Assembly (NCBI GenBank): GCA_038277395.1
Contig: CM076189.1
Location: 78,791,421-78,855,420 of the forward strand
Direction: 5' to 3'
From: Dryocosmus kuriphilus
Taxonomy: Eukaryota; Arthropoda; Insecta; Hymenoptera; Cynipidae
Length of the DNA: 64,000 nt
Part shown: one piece after another, positions 31,141 to 42,074 of the stretch
Layout: the number at the start of each line of letters is the position of its first letter
Position numbering within the stretch: position 1 is the first letter of the stretch
Notes under the pieces: model-generated
Databases searched by the model: none
Told to the model about the DNA's origin: nothing
What the model saw: the letters and a program-made list of their open reading frames with translations, nothing else
Translations under genes and position numbers: made by a program

Positions 31141-32072
31141 CCTCGGCTTGATCAAAAAGAAACGTGACTTTTTGAATTTCGCGGGATGCGTATAATCGAT
31201 ATTCGCTTTCTTTTTTTCTTATTTTGGTACACTCGTCCCAAACATATGTGCACAGTTTCAGCTATATAGAATTTTTTGTTTGTTTGTAAGAGGCATAAAG
31301 GTTAGAAGTGTTTTACGTGCTCGGCGATTTTCTGCTCTCGAAAAAAATGGATCAAAGAATTTGCATACAATTTTTTGTAAAAAATGGAATGAAGAGCTCC
31401 AAAACACTTGAAATGTTGACAACGTCATACGATGAGTGTATTCTGAGTAAAGAAATGTTTATAAGTGGTACAAGCTCTTTCGGGAAGGCCTAGAAGATGT
31501 TAATGACGAAGCTCGCCCTGGACGTCCCAGCACGTCAAATGTCAAGGTTTTGCTGACCGTTTTCTTCGATTATCATGGAGTAGTGGATCAGGAGTTATTA
31601 ACACAAGATCGTACATTTAATAAGTTACGCGCCGTTTGCGTGAAGCAATACGAAAAAACGTGCTGAATTGTGTAAGAACCAGGCATGTTTATTGCACCAC
31701 GATAAGGCCCCAGCTCACACGTAATTGCTTGTTCGTAATTTTTTGAACAATAAGAACACTATAATCGTACCTCAGCCACCATATTCACCAGATTTGGCTC
31801 CATGCGACTTTTTCCTGTTTCTAAAACTGAAAAGACCCATGAAAGGACGGCGTTTTGCGACGATTGAGGAGATAAAGACCGCATCGCTGGAAGAGCTGAA
31901 GGCTATACCAAAAGGTGCATATCAGAAATGCTTTGAGGATCGAAAAAATCGCTAGCAGACATGCATTATATCAGAGAGCGATTACCTTGAAGGCGACAAC
32001 ATCAATATTGATGAATAGATAAATATTTTTTAATAAAAATAAAAGGTCACGTTACTTTTTGATCGCACATCG
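31141..32072 (+). mobile_element. Internally deleted mariner
   Basis: TA at 31139-31140 and 32073-32074 flank ends that read (left) CCTCGGCTTGATCAAAAAGA and (right, complement) CGATGTGCGATCAAAAAGTA, both followed by AACGTGAC. The length is 932 bp, shorter than an intact copy. Transposase pieces for the N-terminal domain and the C-terminal third are present, while the first catalytic region is missing. Confidence 0.85.
31345..31980 (+). pseudogene. Mariner transposase remnants
   Basis: N-terminal helix-turn-helix fragments (ICIQFFVKNGMKSSKTLEML at about 31358; RPGRPSTSNVK at about 31520) are followed directly by a strand preceding the second catalytic site (LTVFFDYHGVVDQELL at about 31555). 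The second and third catalytic Asp are in LHHDKAPAHT and YSPDLAPCDFFLF, with the 34-residue spacing intact, but a stop follows APAHT. The first catalytic Asp and its neighbourhood are deleted. It is inactive. Confidence 0.85.
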
Positions 32073-32534
32073 TATATATTAATTTTTCCCGGTTTTATTT
32101 CTTTTCCTTTAGGCCTAGATTGAACACTACAAAAATATTTGCTAACTTTTCGATTTTTCTTTAAAAAAATTGTATGCATCAACCTTTCGTTTTTTACACT
32201 TCAATAAAAAATCTTGCGACTAACCATCTTTTATTTAAATGGAATGACTTTATATTCGATTCTTGTCAAGTGAACCATTTATTTGATTAGCGAATCAAAA
32301 AATCATTCTTAATTTAACCTATACTTGTACCTCTGATTTCTATATTCTTTTGGAATCTTCATGTTATTCTTTGTTTATCTAGTTGTACCTCAAGAGGTCA
32401 GACAATCTCACGATACGTTGTACTTACATCTTTGATTGATTAAATTTGTCTCGAAACGTGCATACTTTATTGTCATCATGTTTTTATTATCTAAACCGAA
32501 AATACCGTTTTAACGTCCAATAGCAAAATTTAAG
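32073..32534. other. No gene seen
   Basis: AT-rich DNA between the mariner and the Penelope-like element. Confidence 0.5.
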
Positions 32535-32756
32535 TAAAAAGTTGTTAAATAAAAAACAGCTGTCCGATCAAATTTGGACCAATCAAGCCAAACATCTGAA
32601 AAGGCTTCTATAAATATTTAAACAAGAAAAACAAAAAAGGAGGAATAGAAAAAGGACGCAAACAACCACGTCCCCTTCCTACTTTTTCTTTCCCCCGTCT
32701 CCTTTTTTTTTTGCTTTGTTTAAAGGCCCAACCAAAAACCAATTACAAAGCATTCA

Positions 32757-32791
32757 AACGTTTCGGTGTTCATGCAACACCCTTATCGAGG
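32757..32791 (-). ncRNA. Hammerhead-ribozyme-like motif, copy on the element's own strand
   Basis: On the minus strand TCGATAAG is followed by a perfect 6-bp stem (GGTGTT/AACACC, loop GCATG) and GAAACGT. As in copy 1, the two paired core positions read U and A. This copy lies downstream of, and in the same sense as, the reverse transcriptase. Confidence 0.5.
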
Positions 32792-32989
32792 CAAAAAAAC
32801 AAAAATATCTGCGGCCTTTGAGACCTGACTAGGTAATAAGAAAATAAGACGCCATAATAAATTCTATACATGAAAAGGTAGGAAAACAAGCACGTATTAA
32901 CCCAGAAAAGCATATCACCATCAAAAAAGCAAATTAATATGCAGAAAATAAAGAAGAAGAAAAGAATTCATGGAATTTAAACTCTAAAT

Positions 32990-33110
32990 GTAATCAATCA
33001 TACCATCCAGACTACCATTTAGTTTATCTAAATCAGTCTTTAAATTTATAGATAACTCCTTCTGTCTTAATAAATTTAAAGCATTTCCATGCATTCCCTC
33101 ATACCGTTAT
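32990..33110 (-). pseudogene. Probable tail of the Penelope-like endonuclease
   Basis: The minus strand reads LRQKELSINLKTDLDKLNGS before a stop near 32995. The segment resembles the end of Penelope endonucleases (K.+..INL..D...LN). The GIY-YIG core between this and the reverse transcriptase is absent, pointing to an internal deletion. Confidence 0.5.
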
Positions 33111-33119
33111 CAAAATCTG

Positions 33120-33945
33120 GGAAAGGACGGAACGTATGGTAGAACTAAAATTTTGTTTATAGAAGACCCCACTGAGTTAAAAATAAATAGAATTTATAAT
33201 AAACTCTATCACTTTTAGCAACTGTTTTCGATCCAGTCGAGTATTTTAATTTTATCCCATCTATTAACAATAACTATTTTAACTAAATCCAAAGGTATGT
33301 TTGGAAACATAGCCACAACATCCAATGAAATAATGACAGTCATCCGGAACCTCTTTTGTCTTATCGCTTTTTGGAATTCCCAACAATTATTGATGATATA
33401 ATTTGATACAGCAATTGAGTCTTTCATAATAAAACAGAAACTTTGTTCTAAAAATTTAGTAGGAGTGTTAACGGTCGAAACAATAAACCTTAAAGGATGA
33501 TCCTCCTTATGAATTTTCCTCATATCGTAGCATCTAGTAAGAACCGAAACATGAGTATTGACATCTTTCCATCTAAAGTCTTTTCCCAGAAGCCCAGCCA
33601 ATCTCCAATTACTAAGAAATCTAAAGGTGCTATTTTTCAGCTTTTTAATTGGATTATCATTTAATATTTCCAATTTCTCTTCGCCAGGATGTAAATATTC
33701 CATGCCCACAACATATTCCGATTTCTTCATGCAAATGGTGATGTTACCCTAGTCAGCATTCAAACAAATCAGATCCAGGTTCTTCTTAAGAAAGTGTTTG
33801 TTTGTCAAGAGGCGTTTAACAATCTTACGATCCAAAACATTGATGTGCAAACCCTTCTTATCGACAGAGCTTTCGGAAAGATGTGGGACTTTGTTTCTGA
33901 ATTCCTGCTGATCTAATATTGGTAGGTAGTGTACGCATTTAGAGT
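33120..33945 (-). pseudogene. Penelope-like reverse transcriptase, partial
   Basis: Starting around 33940, minus-strand pieces include DRKIVKRLLTNKHFL and LICLNADWGNITICMKKSEY (the conserved ADKGN-like block, here ADWGN). The open frame 33730-33215 follows, with KIHKEDHPLRFIVSTVNTPT, CWEFQKAI and VIISLDVVAMFPNIPLDLV, the catalytic palm motif with its first Asp. The frame ends at 33215; a further piece (EFIINSIYF, VFYKQNF) is seen to about 33140. The remaining catalytic part is deleted. This reverse transcriptase would prime on nicked DNA. Confidence 0.85.
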
Positions 33946-34182
33946 TTAAATTTCATGAATTTTTTTCCTTTCTCTTTATTTTGCTGGATTTTAGTTTGTT
34001 TTTGGACTGGTGCTCTTTGTTTCTGTGTTAATGCGTGCTTGTGTTCCTACCTTCTCAGGTATAAGGTTTATTATTGTGTCTATTATATTCTTATTACTTA
34101 GTCAGGTCTCAAAGATGGAACAACGTGGCGACCTTACAGAGCTGGCTGGGTGATATTATATTTAACTATAATTTGTTTTGTG

Positions 34183-34220
34183 CCTTGATAAGTGTGTTCC
34201 GTGAGCACCGAAACGTCGAG
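34183..34220 (+). ncRNA. Hammerhead-ribozyme-like motif, copy 1
   Basis: The core TTGATAAG is followed by a 5-bp stem (GTGTT/AGCAC, one G-U pair, loop CCGTG) and then CGAAACGTC. Compared with the hammerhead core (CUGAUGA, stem II, GAAA, cleavage-site GUC) the pattern agrees except that the C3-G8 base pair is replaced by U-A. Hammerheads are known in the LTR-like repeats of Penelope-like elements. The strand is opposite to the reverse transcriptase of this element. Activity is untested. Confidence 0.5.
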
Positions 34221-34551
34221 AGAGTTCGAAACTGGTTTTTGGTTTGGTTTTTAATCAAAGTAGTAACAGAAGAAGAAGACGTAAAGAAAACGAGGGAGGG
34301 GGATTTGGTTGATTGCCTTCCTCTTTCCTTCCCTTATTTTTGTGTTTTTATGGATTTGAATTTGCTTATGTATCTGTGGTCTTTCATTCTAGGTCAATGC
34401 GTGCTTATTTTCCTACCTTTTCAGTTACAAGATTTATTATTGTGCCTATAATTTTCTTATTAGTTTGTCAGGTCTCAAAGGTGGAACATCGTGGCTGGCT
34501 CACTGAGCCGGCCGGGTGATATTATTTTTATTTATAATTTGTTTTTTTTTG

Positions 34552-34590
34552 CCTTGATTAGGTTGCTGCATAAACACCGACACATTGGCA
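34552..34590 (+). ncRNA. Hammerhead-ribozyme-like motif, decayed copy
   Basis: TTGATTAGG, then TTGCTGCATAAACACC and GACAC correspond position by position to the copy at 34183 but with a broken stem and a changed GAAAC block, so this copy is probably dead. Confidence 0.35.
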
Positions 34591-34745
34591 TGCTTTGTAA
34601 TTGGTTATTGGTTGGTCTTTTAAACACAGTTTTCTCCCTCCTCGCTTTTTTTTTCGTTTGAATTTTGCTAGAGGCCTTTTCAGGTGTTTGGTTTCTTTGG
34701 TCCAAATTTAATCGGAGAGTTGTTTTCTATTTAACAAATTAACAA

Positions 34746-36879
34746 ATATATAAGAATATAATAATATATACGTATTAGTATATAATTTCATCCCTTCTTG
34801 CATGATTAAATTTTGTTGCGTTCAAGCTTAAAATACTTTGTTACATACCAACTTCTTCTTTTAATTTGGGAATAGGGCAGTGGGGGGTTGTACATGAGGT
34901 GTTAAAATGTTTGTGGCATGCCAGAGGAATTTCAGACAATCAATCGAGAATAATCTCAATTGTTCTTTTATTTTTGTTGCGCGATCGGCCAATCTTGCCT
35001 CCGAATAGGTGCCTTTACAACCATGATAATCTTTGATAATTTAAGGATTGGATTAGAAACTTCTAATCTTGTAATTCAGTTGGCCCAATGTAAAGTCAAC
35101 ATTTATTAAATGAAATATTCGTTCTATAAATGATCATCCGTATAAACTACCACTAGAACTTCGAGCGTGCAAACTCCCATAAATTTTCGGTTCTTAGTAG
35201 GCAAGGGTGATTTTTCATTCGGGGAAAATCACTGATGATGGAGAGAGACCAAACTGGTGAAAGCACACATTGGAAAAACAGGATAGTAAATGACATAATA
35301 ATTTATTACCTGTTTCTGCGGCGACCTTCAGGGTAAATTACCCTTGGAACAAGGTGCAAAATTTCATTACACCATCGTTCAAACCGTCACTCCCGGCACA
35401 ACGCCTAGCGATTTTCACCCCGAAGTTTATTCATAATTTTTGCTCGCACTCAACTTAAATCACCCTTCTCGCACCCCAGGCAGAAGGGATTGCACTAATC
35501 TACGATGTTGGTACACTAAGCAACGCGCTTTTGGTAATTAATGTCCCGAAAGGCCTCACTTACCGAATTATCACTTTTTTTGGATCTGAGCCTTCAGGGC
35601 GACAATACACGACGCGACGCCTGCCAGGAAGAGCGGACCGAGCGAGGGAAATATCGCGAGTATTCCCTATTCCTATCGGAATTCTTACCGAGCAAGGTAA
35701 GAAAGCTGGTCGACGAATGCTGGTGAGACAGAGCTCGAATCATCCTCGCACCCTCGTACGGAGAATGGATGGAAGGGTGTTTTTGCTGACACTTGTGAGA
35801 AAGTTATGACAGATCAAAATCCATACACTCAAAATGCTCACACTGATGAAATGCAGGCTAGATAGTCTTTGATGCCCGTGCATCCGCTCACTGTTGCTTT
35901 GTCTTTAAATTTTTTTGTTATTAATGTACAATATTAACTGGGTATCTCAGCAATGTCTAGCAATCCTCTGAAGTCTTGAGTTAGGAATGGTTTACCACCA
36001 GTGTGATTTACAACAAATTAGGGAACCTTTCTAGGTATTTCCAATCCAGTTATAGACAATATTCTAGTCAGTTGATTTATCGATCTATGATGTTGGTGGA
36101 CCATTTGCATGCCAGGGCCAAAAATATTAAAACTACTACTAGTTTAAACATTTATTGTTAAAAACAATTGCAGCCTCAATATTGCCTTTTGTAGTTTTCC
36201 AGTCTTTGGTTTAAAATTAATGATAATGATGTGTAGGTTAATTTTTGTGTAATTAATTTATTAAGCGTATCTCTAAGTATTTTGATGATTGTTAGCAACC
36301 GAATCCATCCACCCCCGATTGATCAACAGTATCGGCTCTTTCGAATAGAGCTAGATGTATTAATTGATATCGATGGCTGATATATCAATAGTGAATACTC
36401 TCTAAATTTAATAAATAGATGTCTGAAGTAAAGTTAAAGATGTTACCTAAATAAAGTATTAAAGTTTGTTAACACTTTTCGTTGTTAATAAAAAATTTAC
36501 AGGTGAATTTGAGATTCGAATGTATCTGGATAGTATGAGGGCTAGGAAGTGGCATTAGTCGTTAGGTTGGGAAGGAGGATGACACGCGCCACCGCTCATC
36601 AGCACTGACACTTGGTATAGCCCAATCACTGTCTTGTGTCTCTATTGTGTCTATTTAGTCTCTCTCTCTCTCTCTGCTGCATTAGACTACTGGTCTTAGG
36701 AACGTTAGATTATTAGCACGGGAGGTGCAACTACGTCTGCCAAGGCCATGCATTTATCCTTGTGTAGATTGTGGGCACAAGTAATCGACAAAGATTTGCA
36801 ATTGCCCATCCTCACAGAACCCAACGTAACAACTTGATGGCAATTTAGAAGATTTCTAATATTGTCCAGTACTACCAAG
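34746..36879. other. No recognisable gene; GC-richer island at 35290-35820
   Basis: Most of this stretch is AT-rich and featureless. The island at 35290-35820 has clearly more G and C and several open frames (for example 92 codons at 35531-35809, plus strand), but none resembles a family I know. It may be a leader of an unrecognised element or a small exon. A TCTCTC run lies at 36660-36676. Confidence 0.35.
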
Positions 36880-37820
36880 GATCTTAAGGCATTTAAAATG
36901 CTTTTACTAACAATTATGGAACCAAAAGTTATGAAAAATGTAAATCCTCAAACTTTTAATTAATTTTGTTTCCGGGTATTTTCAGGGTTTTAAGGGTTTT
37001 ACAAGTCTAAGGGATTTTATGTATGACTTTACAAATTTATTGAATGTCACGAGCTTGAAAATTTCAGATTATCAACGATTTAATAGCTTCTATTTTTATT
37101 AAAAGTGAATTTAAAGTTGATTCTTACAGAACGCGAAGCTAAAGCGTTTTCAAGAGCTTGGGGTTTTAGCAATTTTTAACGGAATTTTCAAGGAAAATTA
37201 ATAATTTTAAAAAGACTTTAAAGCATTTTAAAGAATTTCAAGGGCTTTAAAGGCATTTCAAGAGACCTTCAATGACTTCTTAGAATTTAGAGGGATTTTG
37301 TTGAGATCTCCAAGTATTTTAATAAATTTTAAAAGATTCTTTTATATTTCTAATAATTTAAAGCGATTCTAAGTGACTTTAAGGTGTTTCGGTTGATTTT
37401 AAGAGAACTAAAACCATTTCAAAGCATTTAAAGTTATTTCCAAAGAACTTAAAAGAGATTAAGTATTTTCAAGTGATTTCAAGGAGCGTCAAATGATTCA
37501 AAATAATGTTAAGAGATTTTAAAGCTATCTTAAAGTATTTTAGTGGGCTTCAAAATATCTTTTAAAATTCATACGATTTCGAGAGATTTTAAGGCATTTC
37601 AAAATATTTTAAAGGAATTCAAGTTATTTTAAATGACTATGAAGGTTTTTAGCTGCTTACCATCTTCCAAAGGATTTCGAGAGATTCTTAAGTATTTCCA
37701 CACACTTCAAGTTATTTCAATGGTTCATTCAAAATTTTCAAGAATTTTAAGATATTTTAACAGATTCCCAGAAATTTTGAAAGAAATAAAAAAATTGCAA
37801 GAATTCACGATACCTAGATA
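36880..37820 (-). repeat. Degenerate TTTAAGG-type array
   Basis: About 0.9 kb of loosely repeated words such as TTTCAAGGGCTTTAAAGGCA and TTTTAAGAGATTTTAAAG. It is the reverse complement in character of the CCTTAAA array at 15475-22730. No coding sequence. Confidence 0.75.
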
Positions 37821-38360
37821 AAAAAATTGAGAAAATTTGATAAAGTTTCTTAAGTTTCTAAATATCTAAATTTCTAGAAAAAATTTTTAAATTTTTAAAA
37901 AGTTCTTTATTTAGTTACTCCGATTAAACTTTCTTTGATACAAAACAAGATGCTTATTAAATTTTTTAAGACCTTTTAAGTTTATAATTTCTAAGTAATT
38001 TCTAAACTTATTCTAAAAATTCTTGAAAATTAAGATATTTTTTAGAGATTTTTGTTTAATTAGTCGCTATAAACTTTACTAATTTAACTAAATAAATGTA
38101 TGTAAAACATTTTCTAAGCTTCTGAATTTCTTCGAGGAAATTTGTAAAATTATTTAAATCTCTAAATTTCTAAAAGTTTCTACAATTCGTTTAAAAAAAT
38201 TTTTAAATGAAAAGTTAATTTTTTTATTTAGTTATGGCGAATAAATTTCGTTAATCTAAATAGAAAAAAAAATTTTTAATTCGAGTGAATCTCAAAAATT
38301 GAGAATTAAAAAAAAGTGGCTATAATTAAGTCTTTATTATTTATTAAATAAGCTTGTATA
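37821..38360. other. No gene seen
   Basis: Very AT-rich DNA with words like TTTCTAAATTTCTA; it ends at the TA target site of the long-inverted-repeat element. Confidence 0.5.
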
Positions 38361-38965
38361 TAGGGTGGCACAAAAGTATAGAAACCCCTTAATAACTCAT
38401 TATAAATGAATTTTTATTGAAAAAAATTCAATACAAAAGCTTTCGGATTTTTCCCTGGTTATTTAACGGCAACCTCGGTTTGACCTTGCCCATAAGGACA
38501 TATCAAGGTTTAAATTCAATTGTTTAAATGGGAAGCCACATTTTTTATGGTTGACTTGGAAAGAGTAGGAAATTTTTCGTTCAATTATGCCCTTGACCAT
38601 GTCCTTGACCGTGAGCTTCAAGATCATTCCAAGGTCAAACTTGTTTTTTCAAATCGGAACCCCTATTTTTTATTGTGGATGTGGAAAAGGCAGGAAACTT
38701 TATCTTCAAATTTAACCTTGACCATGAACCTCAAGGTTATTACAAGATCACACTTTTTCTTCAAATCTGAACCCCAATTTTTTATTGCGCATTTGGAAAG
38801 AGCGGGAAATTTTACCTTCAAGCGTGACTTTATCCATAATCATGATCTGGGCCTTGAAACAGGTTTTCAGGGTCATTTCAAAAATATTTTTTAAAGAATT
38901 TTGAAAAATTATAGCCACTGAAGTGTACTTCCTAGCGATCTCAGCCAGTTAAAGTAGGGCTAACG
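38361..38965 (+). repeat. Left long terminal inverted repeat with internal tandem units
   Basis: It pairs in inverted orientation with 56310-56797. Inside are about three diverged tandem units of roughly 110-120 bp, each with TTCAAATCGGAACCC-like, TTTTTTATTG, GGAAA.TTT.CCTTCAA and TGACC...AAGGT parts. Confidence 0.85.
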
Positions 38966-39100
38966 ATCCCGGCCAAATAAGGGAAGACTAACGATCCCGG
39001 CCAAATAAGGGAAAACTAACGATCCCAGTTAGTTGAGGCAAGCAGATGGTCCATCCAGTTAAGGCAAGGCTAACGATCTCAGTCAATTAAGTCAAGGAGA
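38938..39100 (+). repeat. Tandem repeat of about 29 bp, five units
   Basis: Units begin TAACGATC(C/T)C and contain GGCCAAATAAGGGAAGAC or diverged forms. They lie between the inverted repeat and the 3' end of the transposase. Confidence 0.8.
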
Positions 39101-39117
39101 TTGTCCGTCCAGTCATC

Positions 39118-39995
39118 CATCGTACACTTTATTTTTTATGCAGCCCCAAAGAAAAAAGTCAAGTGGGTTCAGATCAGGGGACCTGGCTGGCCAATCAATA
39201 GTATCTCTGCGACCAATCCAACGATTACTAAATACTAAATCTAGTTAGCTTCTCACAATCACCCGAAAATGAGCAGGTACACCTTCGCGCTGGTATCAAA
39301 CCTCATTAGAATCATCACCAGCTATTTCCTGAATCACTGGGACTATTTGTTCCTACAGCAATTCCAGATATCTTGGTCCACCTAAAATTCCATCAATGAA
39401 AAAAGTTCGACTATTCGATGCCTAAAAAGACCTGCCCAAAGATTCAATTTTTTCGGGTATTGCGCGTGATGTTCTCGTAGTTAATGAGGATTTTCATTTC
39501 TCCAATATCTGCACTTGTGACGATTGACTTCACCGTTAAGTTGAAATGTTGATTCGTCCAAGCAAAAGGTGAGTGAATGACAATTAGGATTCTGAACAAT
39601 TCTTTCCTTCATTTTCTCACAAAATTCAACTCGCCGGTCAATATCATCTTCATTTATTTCTTTATGAAGGTTTATTTTGTAAGGGTGAAATATATTGGTC
39701 TTTAAATTACTAAAAATTGACACCCAATTAACTTGAAGCCTTTGAGAAGCCTTCCTAAGTGTTAAATGCGGATCTTCGACAAAAGACTGGGCCACTTCCA
39801 TTTGCAGCTCTTCTGAGTTTTCAGTTTTTGGCCTTCCAGATTTGGACGGTTCTTATTACTCCCAGTTTCTTCAAATCTCCTGATAGTTTTAGAGACAGTG
39901 GATTTGCTAATGCATGTTAAGCCTTCTCGAAGCGTTTCATTAAATAGCCGCACTACTTCGTCACACGACCTACATCTATCACAACAACATCTCAT
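39118..39995 (-). pseudogene. IS630/Tc1/mariner-superfamily transposase, broken
   Basis: The N-terminal helix-turn-helix part is at 39995-39762 (TVSKTIRRFEETGS) and continues in a second frame (39801-39481). The first catalytic region is LTFCLDESTFQLNGEVNRHK followed by CRYWRNENPH. The next frame gives the strand with the second catalytic site, read VWYQREGVPAHF, where the family's Asp is Glu. The C-terminal part WIGRRDTIDWPARSPDLNPL, with the third catalytic Asp/DFF region (DFFLWGCIKNKVY), ends near 39118. Several frameshifts and stops are present. It presumably mobilised the long-inverted-repeat element. Confidence 0.85.
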
Positions 39996-40055
39996 CTTTA
40001 ATAAAAAAAGTCTCTCTTGTTCTGTTAGGGAGCCATGGTGAAAGAAAGGAATAAG

Positions 40056-41440
40056 AGTAGTTAAGCTATGGATTTACCGGGTTACCACGACAAGCTTAGC
40101 ACTGTCACCGAAAGATGTCGCCACTACTCCCTCAGTGGTGTATGTCCGTGCTAATTTATCGCCAGTCGGTCTAATCCTCAGTGGGTAAGGTAGGGTTCCA
40201 GTGCCAGAAACTTCTGGCTATCGCCGATAGATGGCGCCAATCTCCGTTATCGACAGTTGGTACTATCCTGTATCGTTAAAGTAGGAATATTGTGGCAGGT
40301 ATATATTATATATAGCACCACTGCCAGCTTTGCGCGAACGCCGATGTCCTTCTTACTATTAAGTTTATGTATTGGAATTTACTTTTCGAAAATTCTCTCT
40401 ATCCCTCTATCTCTCTCTCTCTCACTCTTCATCGACTTGTATACTAATATATGAAAGCATAAATTCAATGGGCGATGACGTCATTATGCTGGTTTGAACG
40501 TTTTTTCCCCTCTCTCTCTCTCTCTCTCTCACTAAGACTGACCTCTTTATTTTGATGTCATTGTTCCTAGAAGTTTATAGGCGCGAGAATACCATATATA
40601 TGAATCACTCATCTTCACTTATTTCTATAGGCACGCGCTAACACAGGCGACAACGTCATCATGCAGGTCTGAACGTATTTACATCCTCTCCCTTTCTCTC
40701 ACTCTCTCTCTCTCACTCTCTTTCTCTCTAACGCCGGCCTCATTATTTGATGCCATTATGGGTGTTAGAAGCGTGGGAGGGGCAAAGGGGAGGCTAGATA
40801 TTGCGCAACAGAAGCTCGTCAAGTTACATCACGCTACGCAAGATGGTGCAATAATTTTAAATCTGAAAATAATCAGATTTCGAAAAAAAAAAAAAAAAAA
40901 ACAATTCTTCTGAGTTGTGTTCAAGAAATTCAATTACATTTCTCTCTTGGAAAATTCCGTACGACTAACAGTTCCGGAATCAAAACTCAGAAGTCTAACC
41001 TCGAAAATCTCAAAATAATCAGATATTGAAAAACTAAAATTGTGCTAGGTTATGCTCAAGAAATGCAATCACTTGTCTCTCTTGTAAAATTCCGTACGAC
41101 TAACAGTTACTGAATCAAAACTCAAAAACCAAAGTCGAAAATCTCAACGGCCTTGAGTTCCCCTGAGATGCGGTGTTGCCTCTTATCAACATCCGCTTCC
41201 CATCCGACGCGCCATCTCCTCTCATCGGCTTACGCTTCCCTTCAGACGCGGCGTTTCCTCTCATCGGCTTCCGCTCCCCCTCACACGCGGCGTTTCTCCT
41301 CATCGGCTTCGAGCACCCCTCCTACGCGGCATCTCTAGACAGATTTCAACACGCATGATGACGTCATATGTACCTCAAACCTGTTGGAACATGTATAATG
41401 ACGCCATTTTTCGACACGCATAGACTATAAAGGTAAATTT
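40056..41440 (+). repeat. Polinton left terminal inverted repeat
   Basis: It aligns in inverted orientation with 54845-55805: terminal AGTAGTTAAGC, CGACAAGCTT, CTCAGTGGT, TAAGGTAGGGTTCCA, a (CT)n tract and GACGTCAT. Parts are duplicated or rearranged relative to the right copy: a second TCATCATGCAGG/CT tract at 40640-40735 and a 42-bp tandem array at 41175-41340. Several dinucleotide tracts are present. Confidence 0.9.
41175..41340. repeat. 42-bp tandem repeat, four units, in the Polinton left end
   Basis: Units contain CATCGGCTTCCGCT, CCCCTCACACGCGGCG and TTTCCTCT with changes. The period of 42 bp keeps frames open on both strands, giving repetitive 14-residue peptides that are probably not expressed. 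It is absent from the right end. Confidence 0.85.
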
Positions 41441-41717
41441 AATCAAATACTTACCTATAGCTTAACGATAAAAGAGTTTAAAATATTGGAAATTTCTACC
41501 CATCGATGTTCCAAAGTCCCTCGATGTTATTATGGAAAGAAATTCAACCCATCGGCGTGTTGGATATTCATCGTTGAGAAACGAATAAGGAAAATCAAAG
41601 CGAACTGAATTTAAACAAACTAAATTTAACTTATCTATGAACTAAAATTGAGAAATAAGTACATGGAGAATGTATCAGTGAATGTTATAATTTATTTACT
41701 CAATCAACATAATTAAA

Positions 41718-42016
41718 TTCGAACATGCTGTATTTAGCATCAAAATAGTAAAAGGAAAGTTTTTTCCTTTGGACAGCAATTTCAAGTTTCTCAAATTTTT
41801 CCATGTATTGTAAATCTTCAAAGATTTTTTTATTCAGTTCGGTAAGTATATCAACGTCCCGTTGTCCAACTCGGTCATGAATCTTGTTCCATATTTCGTT
41901 TGAACTTTCATCAACTTTGTGACAGCATATTTTTTCTGCACCGTAAGATCAGCCAATGACGTCACTGAGAGAATATTTTCCGATCGGCCAACTCTGTTTA
42001 CAACGCTGAGGTCCAT
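41718..42016 (-). pseudogene. Small Polinton protein, function unknown
   Basis: The frame from ATG 42016 gives MDLSVVNRVGRSENIL, TVQKKYAVTKLMKVQTKYGT and RFMTELDNGTLIYLPN, then a TGA at 41834-41836. In another frame the conceptual similarity appears to continue to about 41718. The K-T-K-Y-G-T-R-F...L-x-x-G...I/V-Y-L-P pattern, beta strands around a glycine turn, could be a small OB-like fold, seen in short insect virus-like proteins; that is an inference. A TATA/initiator promoter lies 60-95 bp upstream (42075-42110). It is the leftmost gene of the minus-strand block. Confidence 0.5.
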
Positions 42017-42074
42017 TTTATTCTTCTCTGGGATAATAATTTGATTGACTTTACACTATTAATGTTTGAAGATA

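Larger units (their letters stand above)
32535..34745 (-). mobile_element. Penelope-like element with flanking inverted and direct repeats
   Basis: A Penelope-type reverse transcriptase (minus strand, about 33940-33120) is flanked on the left by 32535-32960. That segment is an inverted copy of 34360-34745 on the right (GGTCCAAATTT.ATCGGA and GCTTTGTAATTGGTT in opposite orientation). Part of the right repeat is duplicated directly at 34045-34250. Complex LTR-like repeats in direct or inverted orientation are typical of Penelope elements. Between the reverse transcriptase and the left repeat only the tail of an endonuclease is visible. Confidence 0.8.

Noticed and set aside
34074..34451. 125-codon hydrophobic plus-strand frame
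   Set aside because: It lies in the duplicated LTR-like repeat of the Penelope-like element and is not conserved between the repeat copies.
38361..38965. Taking the outer inverted repeats (38361/56797) as the Polinton's own ends
   Set aside because: They are flanked by TA, enclose a separate Tc1/mariner transposase, and a better inner pair of ends with AG starts and a 6-bp duplication exists at 40056/55805.
41115..41338. Repetitive 14-residue peptides on both strands, suggesting a repeat protein
   Set aside because: They come from a 42-bp tandem array in the Polinton inverted repeat; the period is a multiple of three, and no promoter or conserved start is evident.
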